Source: Argentina anserina
Taxonomy: Eukaryota > Streptophyta > Magnoliopsida > Rosales > Rosaceae
Assembly: GCF_933775445.1 (NCBI RefSeq)
Contig: NC_065876.1
Coordinates: 28,024,001 to 28,088,000, forward strand
DNA: 64,000 nucleotides
Direction: 5' to 3'
Position numbers and translations under genes: made by a program. Shown here one piece after another: positions 47,775-60,306 of this stretch; within the stretch, counting starts at the first letter, position 1, and every line of letters begins with the position of its first letter. The notes beneath the pieces were generated by a model. It saw only the letters and a list, made by a program, of their open reading frames with translations. It had not been told where the DNA came from and did not search any database.

Positions 47775-49656
47775 CTCTTTTTTTTCTTTATTTATTGGAA
47801 AAAAAGAAGCTTTTTTTTTTTTTTTTGCATCAATCAGAATACAACTGTTTAATGCGATTTCTATTAATACATGCATTTTTGACAAGTAGATGAGGATATG
47901 GATCTGTATTAAAGCCTCGAAGATTCCCATCCAAACTCAGAAAGAAGGAAACCTCTGAAGCTTTAATTCCTTCGTATTTATTTGTTCCTTTTTTGCGGCT
48001 CTAGGCCTAATCTTAAAGGGCGGCCACAGCCTTACTTACCTTAACAGAAAGCCCCCAAGCCGCCAAGCTGCAAGCAATGATTTACAAGGGGTGAACTAGA
48101 TTCACTCTATTACTACTCTCACTGCCATAATATAATATAATCAGGGCTGTAAAGCCTACTGCATTGCAAAAGCAACCATCAATTTTTGAATCAAATTTAA
48201 ACAAATTAAAAGGTGGCCTAGGAGATTTCGAGCCCTCCATTCCTGAGTAGGTCAGGAAATAGGAGGCTTATTATGAGTTTGCATCCCCATGGATGGTCTA
48301 TGGTTAGTAATCGAGTCGGTTAAAAATCGGTAAATTAATTCCAACATCGTTGTGAGATCTTACAAATAATGTTGATGTAATTTGTGATTTTGTGCAAGGG
48401 TTAAATTCTTAGTTAGATTGTATATAGAACATTCATTCGTTCCTTTACCTCTTTATTCCAGAGTCGATGAACATTAGAGTAGGTGGTGATCGTAGTGTAG
48501 GAAGGTTAGCATGTCTATGTATAATACGTACTCGGGAATATCCGCACATATAATCTTTTGCAGATCGAATTCCGGCTGAAATGTGAAGCTTATTTATTTG
48601 TACTACGGGGATCAGTTCTTACCCAAAACCATAGATATTGGACCATATATATCGTCTTCAATTGTAGTTACCTCTAAGCTAAATCCCAATAAATAGCCCG
48701 CAAAAGCGTTAAACTGTAATCTTGTCTACGGCAGCCTTATCACAAAAGCTAATTACACTAAACTATACTGTACAATTCGATCTCTCTTTGTGTAATCGAA
48801 TGCCTGCTAGTCCTGTCAATAATCATTTTCTCTAAGAAATATATTCTTTTCATAAATAAGCAAATTCATTTTCAGATATTGTTTGACTAAGAAGGATATA
48901 TATGTGGGTGCCGTTGTTGTCCGCATGGCCCTAAGGGGGGAACTAGCGTGAAGGTTGTTGCTTAACATGCATGGCACGTAAGTGTACACATGATCCTGTA
49001 TTATTGCATTATTACAATGTAACGTGTATGCATCGCACGTAAGAGTACATGATCCTGTATTATTTATTCTTTACGTTGTAACGTGTATACGGTAAACTAG
49101 TTAGGTTTCGAGCGAGGTTCATCTCTTGTCTCCCAACAGTGATTAGTTAGTTATGTAGTATGAAGCTAGCTTATATTTTACAGTAGGGTGCTATTGCATT
49201 TCTGCAAATAATTGACTCACAACATCGATCATGGTAGCTAGTTAATCTTAAGAGTGACTATATGCAAAAGATTTTTTTGAGGCATTAATTGTACCTATAT
49301 ACTTAAACTATATCGAGTGCATGCTTTCATTTTTCGAGTCTATATACAGACATGATATTATGACAAAAATGAATATGTTTTGATTCTTTTTGTTTCGCGA
49401 TCATCTAATTATCGCTTGTTCTTATGTCTTGAAGTCAATTTGCAAGACCAGGTAGGCAGGTATGTATACTACTCTGCCTAATAAAACAATTAATGTCAAT
49501 TCCATCATATGTTCATATAGATAAACTACATGATTGTGATCATGAAATAACGCTACGGTGACAAAACTAGTGAGTTAAGCAAAAAAGTCTAATTACTAAT
49601 GTACATGCCCACATTAGATCGTTAATCTAAACGAACGTTATTCTCAGTACGTGAAA
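47775..49656. other. Intergenic with a tandem duplication
   Basis: No gene is recognised. A ~62-bp unit (GCATGGCACGTAAG-GTACA...GTAACGTGTAT) is present twice at about 48968-49092. The rest is AT-rich without terminal repeats. Confidence 0.55.
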
Positions 49657-49661
49657 CATAT

Positions 49662-50634
49662 TGTAGACACATGAAATTTAATGAAGTAAATTATCTTCGT
49701 TAAATAATTAAATCGACCAAAAGCCCGACAAAATTACACACGTGGCCAAAAGTCAACAAAATCGGTACGGATCTGAATAAAACTCGTGTCAGCACATAAA
49801 TGGATGATCGTAATCGAAGTTATGTGATTCCGATTTAAATCGAAAATTGAATGTCGTTGACGACTCGAAATGGTAATCAGACATTTGATTAAATTAATAA
49901 ATTCTTTAAACGGTTATAATTAAATCAATTATTTTATGTTTAATTTAGTTATGAGAATAACTAATTTTAAATTAATCAGAAAATACATATTGATTTAATT
50001 ATATAATTAAAGAAATTTATTATTTTAATGTCATTACAATATTCTACAAAATAGAAACCTTGACACTATAAATACCCCCTTCAACATGAAGAGAGAGAGG
50101 ATTTTAGATTGGAAAAGAAGAGAGAAAATCACTTGAGCAAGATCACTCTCGACAAATCTCGAAGTCTCTCAAGTCTACGAAGATCATCAAGTCCACGAAG
50201 ATCATCAAATCCACGAAGAATCGTCAAACCACCAAATCGCTCGTTCTTCATCAAATCCAAATCCAAACTCAAGTCCACGAAGAATCATCAAGCGGCCAAA
50301 TCACTCATTCTTCATCAAATCCAAATCCAAACTCAAGTCCACAAAGAATCATCAAGCGGCCAAATCGCTCGTTCTTCATCAGACCCAAATCCAAACTCAA
50401 GTCCACGAAGAATCATCAAGCGGCCAAATCGCTCGTTCTTCATCAAATCCAAATCCAAATCAAACTCAAATTCTCAAGATCAAGTGCACGTCACCCTTGA
50501 GCCAAGTCATATACAGAGATATAATTAGATGAGTTCACAAATATTGTAACCCCGCGCTTGATTATAAATAAATCACACTTTTATTTGTACATGTGTCTGC
50601 ATTCTCTTATTGATTTTCAGATTATCGTTCTACA
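49662..50634 (+). repeat. Solo LTR (973 bp) with perfect 5-bp target duplication
   Basis: Ends are TGTAGA...TCTACA (perfect 6-bp inverted repeat), flanked by CATAT at 49657-49661 and 50635-50639. A TATA box (TATAAATACCCC, about 50068) lies two fifths of the way in, and an A-rich AATAAATC string follows at 50566. This fits a Ty3-type LTR with U3, R and U5. No internal coding region is next to it, so it is a solo LTR from recombination. Confidence 0.92.
50234..50480 (+). repeat. 64-bp minisatellite inside the solo LTR
   Basis: Four units at 50234, 50298, 50362 and 50426, each AAATCGCTCGTTCTTCATCA followed by AATCCAAATCC and AAGCGGCC-type strings. They lie in the likely transcribed part of the LTR. 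The open frame across it (from TTG 50109) is a by-product of the repeat and lacks an ATG. Confidence 0.9.
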
Positions 50635-50652
50635 CATATAATCAATAATTTA

Positions 50653-50678
50653 AATATATATATATATATATATATATT
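50653..50678. repeat. (AT)n microsatellite
   Basis: About 12 AT units just outside the solo LTR target duplication. Confidence 0.85.
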
Positions 50679-50681
50679 TGT

Positions 50682-52441
50682 TTGGGTCCATCGTCGAAGG
50701 ATATGTCACCCCTTCCATAATCTCTGGCCTTGGTGTCATTAAAGCTAAATTTCACTATCCCCATGATCAACATCCTAAAGATGCAAAGGTGTTAAGGAGA
50801 TATTGCAAGAGTGTATGAGTTGTCTAATAAGCTAGGCTCACCCTTGGCCAGAATCAACAAGCATGTCAGCTGTCAATGTGCTAGCTAGGCATGAGGCATC
50901 TTCTCAATCCACGACCCTAACGGCCTAACGTTATGTACACCATTGAGGTTGTTGCAAACCATTAATATGTCAACATGTGGCATGCTCCCACCACATTGCG
51001 ATGTATACCATTTACCATACCTTATACAAATAATTCGAAACCAATACGATGTCTCACGAAATTTGCATATTTCTTAAATCAAAATTATTGTGTATGCTTC
51101 ACGAGAAAGGAACACCCTATGGGGATCTCTTTTTAGATCATCCATTGCTAACCCTAGCTAGTTATAAAGAAAGAATACCTAGGGCTATAATAAGCACTAT
51201 ATCTTGATGGTTTCATCTTGGTTGTAAAATCATGTAGTTTTAGAAAAAGCTCCATCTTTTAGGGTGGAGGAAAGAACTAAAAAGGCTCCTATAGTGGCAA
51301 GGAATCCTGAAGTGGGTTTCGCCTAGTTGAGCCAAAAAGGCAAAGAGATATATATATAACTTAGTCACGTACACACGAAAACAAGGGTCAATGACTCAAT
51401 GGGTTAATATGGGTGTGTACTGTATAGTGACTATAGTCTATGCTTCTATTAATCTAAAGTAAGAAGAAGGGCCGGGTTTTGGTTCAAGCTAGCATTACGA
51501 AATTTATATTCCGCTCCTTTTCTTCATCTTTCATCATTGTAAAGAATCCTACTATATACTTTGGTTTCTATAAAAAGGAGATCCGAGTTAGTTGACTCAT
51601 CTCATCCCTCTTCCCTTTTCATAGTCTGCACTCAAGCACATAGAGATGAAATGTGTAAAGGATATAAGTGAATGCGTTGGTGGATTATTTTCCCTCTATT
51701 CTTCGATAATGCTCTCGCCCATACCTTGATGCACGAAAGTGAAAATAGCATGCATATATGAGTGTACATCTAAAGAAGTTTCGTGCAAATAACATGAATG
51801 AGTGTTAGAGTCTACATCTAAAGTAGCGTGCATGATTATCGCTTTTGTTTTGGTAATTATTGTTTTCACTATCTGGACGTCATCATCTAACACCCTTAAT
51901 CTACTATTGCCTAGAGTTTGTTTATTAAATCTAAAATGTGAGAGAACAAATTGAGCTACCTCGTTATTTTAATTTTCAACCAAAACCTTTTAATAGATGT
52001 TAAGTATAGTACCTCCCTAGCTCAATTTAAGCGTTGGTTTGGATTCTCCAAAGAAAAAAGAAAATGTTGGATTACATCCACATGATTGAGAATTCTCTCA
52101 ATCGTTACATGTCAATCAATTTCTAAAGAAAGATTTGGTGTTTTGATATTAATTAGTATATAGCACAAAAATATTATAGCTACTACATGCAATATCCTGG
52201 AGAGTAGTAATACATTGTATTGGGCACATCGATTATAACAATGATGAGGGATCCCATTAACTTGGCTTTAAAAAGAGACTAAAATAACAAGGATTCCTCT
52301 AAATCATGTGTGATTATATTGATTATTGTCAACTGACTTAACCATAGATCTCTGTCAATTCAACTCAGACATATACTAACAACAACCATAATTAATAATC
52401 AATGCCCTAAACAAATTGTATGATGTTGTTTGAGTTTTACA
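50682..52441. other. Intergenic, no gene recognised
   Basis: AT-rich spacer with no conserved frame on either strand. The minus frame at 51696-51893 has no known motif. Confidence 0.5.
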
Positions 52442-54254
52442 GGCAGCTGATCCTCTATCTCCTTTTCTCTATTCCCTTCTCTGTTCCCTGGTCAATTTTT
52501 GACATTTGTCTTGCCACCTAAGCAACTTAACAGCTATATCTGCTCCGTTAACTTATTTCTTGTCTTATGAAAATAAATCTTAATTAAGGTTGTTTTATAA
52601 TCCACCTCCATCAGGTTTTCTTTCGTTTGCTCCCCATATTCTAGCGTTCAGACGATGATCTGATCTATCTCATGGTTCGGGAGAGGTCATGAATCTGCAA
52701 TTTTCTATGGAATGAGACAATCAATATTTGATGGGTATTGGGTACGTTGTTGGATGTGTTGTTGCAGTCGGTGGTGGCCGGACTGGTGGATGAGGTTGTG
52801 GGTAATTGGGTATGATGTTATGGATGATGCAATGATGAAGAATGAAGCAGAAGCATGCCGGTGTTGGAAAAATGAGCACAACAGTTATTAATTGCAGATA
52901 AGAACCAAATTGAGCAGGGATAGGAGATGGTTTTTGGCGTCGATTGAACAGAACAGAGTGAAATTCATGTTTGATATGAAACTGGCGAACTCTATTTTCA
53001 ATCCATGAAATCCCTTACTTATGATATCAGAAAAGCGAACTCTGAGCAACCAAAATAATCAGAAGAAAAACAATTTTGTGAACTCCAAACAACCCAAATG
53101 ATCAGATGAAAAACAATCTGCAAACAGAAATTGTGTAAGCCCTCCACAAGTCCATAACTACCCAATTGTCGTGGTTCTTCTACCATGACTCCATGAGCAA
53201 AATTGAAAACGGATATGGGCTTTAAAATTGAAAACTCATATTTATATGAATGTATTTGTATGCGTTGCAGAAGAGTAGTCGAGATACCAAATAGATGGAG
53301 ATGCAGATGCATATCCTAATTCTCTATTTTCTTTCATTTAACTTTTGTGAGCTTCTATTCATACCTCCTAAAATGGCACTTGGACCTCCATCTTTTTTTT
53401 AGATAGTTTTGATTTAGTCAATACATATGAAATTACTAAAAAAAACATATAACAATAAAAATACAAGAAGGGAAATAATTCATTACTTGACTATTATAAA
53501 ATATAAATGTAGATAATTATCTTTTATATCTATTGCTAGACAATCCAAAATAGGATATTAAATTGCATTAAATGATTTAATTGATTACCTTCTTTTTTTA
53601 TAAACATTATTAGTCAAAAATTTAATATAGTTGATAAACATCAAATTGAATGTGGACGATTTAATGTGAGCCAAAAAAATAAAACTCGTTCATTAGAGGT
53701 TAAAAAATATTTCATATACGTTGATGAACAAAACTCGTTAATTAGAGGTTAAAATATTTCATATACGTTGATGTTACTATCAATAAATGAAAAATATAGT
53801 TTACCAATTTATTATGAATTTAGAAAACGAGTGGAAGAGTGATTGAATTAATTCGAGAAAATAATTTGTGTGATTATTATGTATTTTTCGAGTTGTATAT
53901 AATAAATGAATTTGAAATAGAGTAGGAAATAAATTAATAGATAGTAGTATGATTTGATATATCAAATTAGATAAGGGGCATTTTAGAAAAACTTTGGAGG
54001 TCTAAATAGTATTTTAAGTATCTATAAAAGTAAAATGGAGATATACTGAGTAAGAAGATCTAAATACCGTTTTTGGAGATATAAATAGAAACTCCCTAAA
54101 TTTTTAAGCACAATTTGATTTATTTAATATATAAACCACAAAATATCAAAGGAGGCATAGAGCTGTTAGCTTGCTTAGGTGGTAGGACACATGTCGAAAA
54201 TTGATTAAGGAACATGATAGGGAATAGAGAAAAGGGGATAGTGGATTAGCTGCC
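52442..54254. mobile_element. Long-terminal-inverted-repeat element (1.8 kb), MULE-like
   Basis: The first ~105 bp (GGCAGCTGATCCTCTATCTC onward) match the reverse complement of the last ~105 bp (ending GATTAGCTGCC) at about 80 percent by eye, including CTTTTCTCTATTCCC and CCACCTAAGCAA. Flanks AGTTTTACA and AGTTTATAA could be a decayed 9-bp duplication. The left third (52640-52900) is GC-richer and may be captured host DNA; the right half is AT-rich and holds a nested MITE. No transposase is seen. Confidence 0.65.
53349..54094. mobile_element. Nested MITE with ~40-bp degenerate inverted ends
   Basis: The left end GAGCTTCTATTCATACCTCC pairs with the right-end reverse complement GAGTTTCTATTTATATCTCC, and the similarity runs on for about 40 bp (AAAATGGCACTTGGACC against AAAACGGTATTTAGATC). 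The interior is very AT-rich. Target duplication is not clear. It lies within the element at 52442. Confidence 0.55.
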
Positions 54255-55606
54255 AGTTTATAATAGCATATCAAAGTTATAAAATAATAATCTTGGAAAA
54301 TGGTAGAATAAGATAATAACTAATAATTTTATCTGGTATATGTACTACATGCATGATTGAGTGCAGAAACTTATATGTTTTCTATCATACAAATATTTCT
54401 AATATTTTTCTCGGAATCTAAGACCAAATGCTAAAGTTTATGAGGTTTTACCCATAATAAAAGAAATTTATTCTTTTATAGAAGCAAAGAATATGATTAT
54501 CATCTTGTTGTTTAGTCATTTCACGGCCACGTTTCCTAGAATGTATAGGCAGCCAATACTTTAACATACGCTTTAGTTTCTCTTTAGCCCTTTTTACCAA
54601 ATAGGGGAGTGATTTGCTCATGTTTATGATAAGTGGATCGGAGCATCTTTCCTCCTGTAAGACTATAATGGCAATCTCAACTTTATTCCAAAATGTAATT
54701 CTGCATTAACAAGTCTAGGGTTCCAATCATCGACGTCTAAGAACAGCGCAATACTCTTCACCCCGCAGTGACGGAGAAGCTCGTTGCTCAGTTCATTGCG
54801 ATGTTGAACTGTTTCGAACTAACGTACTGGCCACTGCGATCCATCATGCCTCTCGTGAGTCTCGTCAGATTACACATTGCTCGGAACATTTGATGTTTTA
54901 TATTGTCAACGTTCTTCACATTTGGCAACATACGGTTGTTTAGTTACATTTCCTGAGGTTAAAAGTAAAGAAATAATGATGATAGGATATGAGTATGACA
55001 TAAAAGCAAGATTCAAAGCCTGCTAGCCATAGGAAGATGAATGTCCAAATCGATAGTTCAAAATGTTGATGCATGGTGGGTTCTAATTATAATAACAAGA
55101 AGAGCACAGGATGTATAATTGGAAATCCACCACGTACATGAATAGTTCAATTGAAACACGTATGCTACCCACAGATCAATCGTGCACTGCTGTAGACTAG
55201 TCTCTTGTCCTAATCAATTAAAACACTCCGACATGTCAAAAAATATTTGAATAAACATTCACACTCCTCACTTCTATCTCAATCCTCAATCCTCACGTGG
55301 TCGATGATTTAGACAGGAATAACTGATGGTGTGGAAGAATTCGTAGAGTTTAATTATTAAGCTTGGTTATGGTATTATGATGTTTAGGGTTAAAATTGGT
55401 GCGACATAAGTAATTCCATTCCAATTTGTTTAGTATAAGGCTTTGTTTAATTGGTCCGAGAAATGGAAAATTTGTAATAGATTTTTTCTACTTTGAGATC
55501 GAACTCATTGCAGAATTAATGTATATATGCATCTTATACATTAACACACGCGACAATGCACATTGCAGAATTACCAAGTACATAAATTGGATGTTGATTA
55601 GTTCAA
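54255..55606. other. Intergenic, no gene recognised
   Basis: Mostly AT-rich. About 54767-54850 gives a short protein-like frame (VTEKLVAQFIAMLNCFELTY) without neighbours or splice context; not assignable. Confidence 0.45.
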
Positions 55607-55707
55607 TCCTCAAAGTGATGATTCCTGAAGGGTAAGTCGAGCATTCAGTCGGACTCTTTGGCACTAGGGTTTTGTAGCCGACAGCCTGTTTCGAGCAACT
55701 TGGTGGA

Positions 55708-56150
55708 ATGGCAATGGCGCCGCTTTTCTCAGTGCAGGAGGAGGTGGTGACTTTTAACGACGACGCTGATCTCATTGATGTTTGGATCTATTTGTGCTGT
55801 CTTTTTTTGAATAACAAATCGGTGATGGTTCCTTCTTTGGCGGTGGCTATATGGGATGTGTGGCGTTTGAAGGAGAGGGTGGTGGTTCATAAAGAGGAAA
55901 GGGGTGTGTACGTGTTTCAGTTCAAAGATCGGGGGGAGAAGTGGAGGGTGCTTCAAGATGGGCCATAGTTTTTCAACAATGGCATGCTAATATTGGAAGA
56001 CTATGATGGAATTCAAGATCTAAAAAATAACTCTCTGAATTTCCTGCAAGTGTGGGTGGTAGTCTCTAGGCTGAGGTTGGGCATGTGGAATGAGTGATCA
56101 TTGACTCGTATTGGGAACGTGCTCGGTCGATTTGTAAAGCTAGACAGTGG
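55708..56150 (+). pseudogene. DUF4283 domain remnant (plant LINE ORF1-like)
   Basis: From ATG 55708: ADLIDVWIYLCCLFLNNKSV, then VWRLKERVVV, VYVFQFKDRGEKWRVLQDGP and, after a TAG at 55966-55968, MLILEDYDGIQ and LNFLQVWVVVSRLRLGM. The order and key aromatic residues match the DUF4283 domain that precedes a zinc knuckle in many plant retroelement proteins. In-frame stops end it. Confidence 0.75.
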
Positions 56151-57812
56151 AAGTGAAGGCGGCCGATGGTGTAGGGGTTGTGAGGCAAGAAGAGGAGGAA
56201 TTTGTTCGGTGCAGAATTTTACTTCCGGCGAATAGTCAGCACGCTAGCGGCGAACTCTTGCGGTTTACACGTTTTTAATTGTGTATGCGTTAGTGTGCTA
56301 ATACCTATGAGTCAAGTACAACTTCCTTTTTCTTGTTGAATGCGCTCACATACTTCATTCTTCTCAAACGACTGTGTGCAAGTGCTAGCTAAACTTGCAA
56401 CCAAGTTCAAATAAGACATGTGGCAGATGACTGCTAGGATTTTTCTCTACCTCTTTGTAAGATGGTCGGTTCTTACTTAAACTGCTTGGAGAATAAGCAG
56501 AGCTAAATATCAAGATTGTGGGGATGTTGTACTGATTATTGCTAATTAGTGCAGACATTAGGTTTGCTATAAGCTAAGATAGCGACTCGATGGACTTGAC
56601 TTTGTTGCCGAGGTAAGTCAGACTTGTGCTACATGCACCGAAGGTGCACACGTTAGCGATGCTCCGTTAGGAGGCTTTGGTTTTGCGGTTGCGCAAAAGT
56701 TTGGTTGAATTGTATGTATGATTTTGTGTTGAAGACCACTTTATATAGAGAACACAATTTGTTATTTCTTGCGGATTAAGTCATCAGAACCCTTTAGTTG
56801 ATCAGGAAAATAATTACTTTCTCAATTCATATTTTGGATCTTTGAATATCCCCGAAATCTATTTGAAAAAGGAATGAAAATATGCTCTGCTGAATATTGC
56901 CCCAAATAACCGGTCCAACAGGTAGAAGGCCTTAAATAATTGCTAAATAACATAATTTATTCTTTGATAAGATTTATTTTCTTACCGAACTCATTGACGA
57001 AATAATATTTTTTAACCGCATATATCGATTAAGTATATCAAAAACTGCTAAATATATTTTAATAAGATTTTGTCGTAGGAATAAAGCCACGTGGGAATGT
57101 CGTAGGCGACTAGGCAATAAGTACAATTGCCCACTGACAACTTCTGGCCGTGTACATCTCCTCGGTGCAATAGTTAAGGAAGGTAATCCTTGATAGTTGG
57201 ACGTAGAGAAATCTTCTTGACAAAGTACTTCCCTTTTGCATGCATTTTGGATGTGAATGACTCCAACGAATAAGGAATGTGATCGTGATAATTAAGTACA
57301 TTCCCTTGGACGTGCTGAAGATATGCATGAGAATGTTTCCTCCTTGAACTAGTAATAAAGCCATAATAACCTTCCTCTTGCAATCAAATCACACATCTCG
57401 TGTAATGTATCACAAGCATACTTGATAATGATCCACATCCGGCAATCCTCTTCAATACCAAATCTTCCACATTTGCATAGTCTTGGCCACCAAGTAAACG
57501 TCTATTAATCACCACGATATTGGTAACTAATAATACGATAAATATCTGATCCTCACCCATGATTGCTTGCTCGCCAAGTAGGTTTGATGTAACTCTTAAA
57601 TCGCAAATATTCCGAGATACTCGAGTCTAACCGTGTTGGGCCATTTGAAAAATCAAGTCTATATGGGCCGACTTTTTTGACTGAATCAGATGTCTAATCT
57701 TTTACTGGGCTTTTGAAGTATTTTGGAAAGATGGAGACACCCTTAAGTCTGAAAAGAGCCTGGCCAACCTCACCACCTCAGGGAAGCGAGTGAAGAGCCA
57801 GGGACTACTAAG

Positions 57813-57944
57813 CTGGGGCGACCTCGTGGCAGTCATAATAAGAAGCCTAAAACTGAGAAGAAAAAGGTTGTGCCTTCAGAGCTAAGTTATCAAGTGCCAA
57901 TGAAGACTCCAAGCCATAGCTATAAGGACAAGGAGAAAGTTTAA
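57813..57944 (+). pseudogene. Basic C-terminal tail of the same retroelement protein
   Basis: An open segment LGRPRGSHNKKPKTEKKKVV to KDKEKV and TAA at 57942-57944. Such RGRPRGS-rich tails end the DUF4283/zinc-knuckle proteins. It follows the body of the element and precedes its long 3-prime UTR. Confidence 0.55.
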
Positions 57945-58276
57945 TTTTGTTGTGTGTTAGTTATGCCTCGATGCCTTTGTTGAGGTTGAGGCTTTATTTT
58001 TTTTTTCATTTGGAACTCTTGTTTGGTTTTGTTTTTTCTGTTTTTAGGTATCGTTGTTTGCCGAATCCATGCTGGTCATGGTGTAGGATTTTTTTCCTTA
58101 CATGGTGCGGAAGTAGATTTGATAGTTAAGTCTATCATACGTATCACTATGGTATGTGTACCATGAAGCCTTGTCTACCTCTCGAGTGGTAACGGGTAGA
58201 TACGTAATGGTCTGCTTGACTTGTGTTTGTTGAATAAATTATCTCTTCCAAAAAAAAAATTCCTCAAAGTGATGAT

Positions 58277-59724
58277 ACGATCAATCGATTCAGTCCTTAT
58301 GGTGGCAAACTTTCCTAATTACCACGTGTATCTTGCAGTATAAAAACGAGTTATTTAGGTGGTAATAATAATTGACTTAATTTATGAGAAATGTTACTTA
58401 ATTAACATACTATATATTTACAGCATTCCCAAATATTAGTAACTGGAAATCTAGTGAGAAATGTAATTCTCCATGTTCGTGATGACTGATGAGAAGTATT
58501 AACGAACAAATTCTCTTACGTACTAGCAAACAAACGACTGAAACGAGGCCATATGCAATAGATATCATGTCAAGATAGCTAAGAGTTTATATACTAATAT
58601 CTTATCTGAATATGATCTTTATAAACTACGTGCTAAAAGACTCAAGTAGAACAGTGAAACGAAAAAAGAACTATATATAAGTCCTTAAAGTACGTGATAA
58701 TCCAAATCAATGGTGTAACGAAAACAGTATAACTACTTGTTGATCGATATTTGTAGGTAAAGTTTTCAGGCATGATGACATTCGCATGATACAAGGCTAT
58801 GTAGTACGTACCAAACATAGGTAATCAAATTAACAATTTATCATGATATGCATGTATTCTCCTTAATTGCGTACATTCCTTCTCCCTACGTTTATCTTTT
58901 TTAGGGTGTCTGTTTTTTGGGATGGTGCATCATCTGCATTTCAACTAAACAATCATTCAATTCATTCCTTTGTATCATTTTCATGGTCGAGTCCTTGGAC
59001 CAATCCTCCAGTTGTATCCATCTAAGCTCATTAAGAAGAAAATGAAACATTCTTCTTCTATAGAGACTTTATCATGATGGAATGAAAGGGATATGTTGCT
59101 GGCCTAATCTGGCCATCAATTGCCTCTACTTACTTTCTTTTTCACCTCATATGATCGATAAGTGAGGCTTTTTAATTTTATTATAAGATAATTTACCATT
59201 AATATTCAAGCAAACCGAACTCCACAACCACCTCAAAGCCAGATCCTAAATTCACAACAATCTCATTTTCCTTGGCAATACTTCGATTCTCACATGTCCT
59301 TTTTGTTTTCTTAGCAAAAATGGGGAACTTCTTACATCTGGAGCTTTTGTTGCGGTTCAACATTCAAACCCTAAATGAATTCATATTATGTATGATTCTC
59401 TTCTGAATCTTGTCTGAAGAGTCAAACAAAACGTTCCAGCACTCCCAGTGAAATAAAAAAAAAACTGAATACTAGTTTTTACATTAAAGGGCTTCTCCTT
59501 CTTTATGCATTCTGCCATTAACAACTGGTTCACTTGCCAATGCAGGTCTATAATGGTGAGTATGACCAGGAATAGCAACCTATTTGGGAGGAGATTCCAG
59601 TAGGTGATTCAATTATTATTATAATTTGACCCAGATCAGAAAATTAAAGATCCACTTTCATGGTACTGTATATATTGCGGCTACCATAAAAAAACAAATT
59701 CACCGTAGGTAGTTTCTGAATTAA
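58277..59724. other. Intergenic, no gene recognised
   Basis: AT-rich DNA with short frames only; no terminal repeats or RNA genes found. Confidence 0.5.
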
Positions 59725-59792
59725 TGTGACAATCCAATGTCATATCGAGATTTATAAAATTATCATTGTGGCACGCAAATATTATTAATGAG

Positions 59793-59943
59793 AGAAAATT
59801 TTAGTATACATCAATGTATGATATACATCTCATATTTAACGGTTGATATTATTTTGTGAGTGGGGTCATAAAAATAATATCCGTTGTCAACCGTTGGATG
59901 TAAGATATATAACATATATTGATGTATAATAAATTAACTTATC
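59793..59943. mobile_element. 151-bp MITE in the left arm
   Basis: Present only in the left arm. Flanked by ATTAATGAG and ATCAATGAG (8 of 9 equal), with inverted ends around TTAGTATACATCAATGTATG and its near reverse complement (TATTATACATCAATATATG). The right arm has the empty site TTCAATGAGG. Confidence 0.8.
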
Positions 59944-60081
59944 AATGAGGGGTCTGAAGCTATTTTCCGGAGCCGTCAGTTTGCTCGCACGTGCCTGTTA
60001 AAAAACAAAAGGACAGAAACGACTATTCTCCCAGCCACCTACCACACCCATCTCCTCCTTCTCTTTCGTCTCTCACCTTCT

Positions 60082-60306
60082 TCACAGATCTGGACCCCAA
60101 ACTCTCCATATCTCCACCACCATGGCCACCGCCACCATCATCTGGGTCTTGCACCAGTCAATTAATTGAATGTGAACATCACAAATCTCAGGGAAATATA
60201 TACTTGCAGTTGGATATCTGTTGCCTGAAAATGCATTAGTGACTTCAACCAGAAGCTTCAAATAGCTAGCAATAAAGCTTGTCCATTCCCATTCTGTGTC
60301 AGTCAA
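60082..60306 (-). pseudogene. hAT transposase fragment (RICESLEEPER/DAYSLEEPER-like)
   Basis: The minus-strand frame reads FIASYLKLLVEVTNAFSGNR then YPTASIYFPEICDVHIQLID and WCK, matching the RNase-H-fold region (DUF4413) of plant Ac-type hAT transposases. Both sides are cut off and no other part of a transposase is nearby. It sits at the inner edge of the left arm. Confidence 0.65.

Larger units (their letters stand above)
55623..58260 (+). mobile_element. Non-LTR retroelement with DUF4283-type protein remnant
   Basis: A 2638-bp insertion ending in an A run (58250-58259) and flanked by the perfect 16-bp duplication TCCTCAAAGTGATGAT at 55607-55622 and 58261-58276. Variable-length duplications plus a 3-prime A tail show LINE-type target-primed insertion. 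The 5-prime part encodes a DUF4283-like domain and the 3-prime part a basic tail; the middle is not recognisable. No reverse transcriptase is present, so the copy was moved in trans or has a large internal replacement. Confidence 0.85.

Noticed and set aside
47736..47930. Minus-strand 64-aa frame ending HTRWDSNPQSPD
   Set aside because: Its end is the antisense translation of the tRNA-Arg gene; a classic false protein.
50109..50528. 139-aa Ser/Lys-rich frame
   Set aside because: It starts on TTG, has no ATG and is only the translation of the 64-bp minisatellite in a solo LTR.
57110..57383. Overlapping minus frames of 84 and 69 aa
   Set aside because: No known motif in either frame and located inside the DUF4283 retroelement body.
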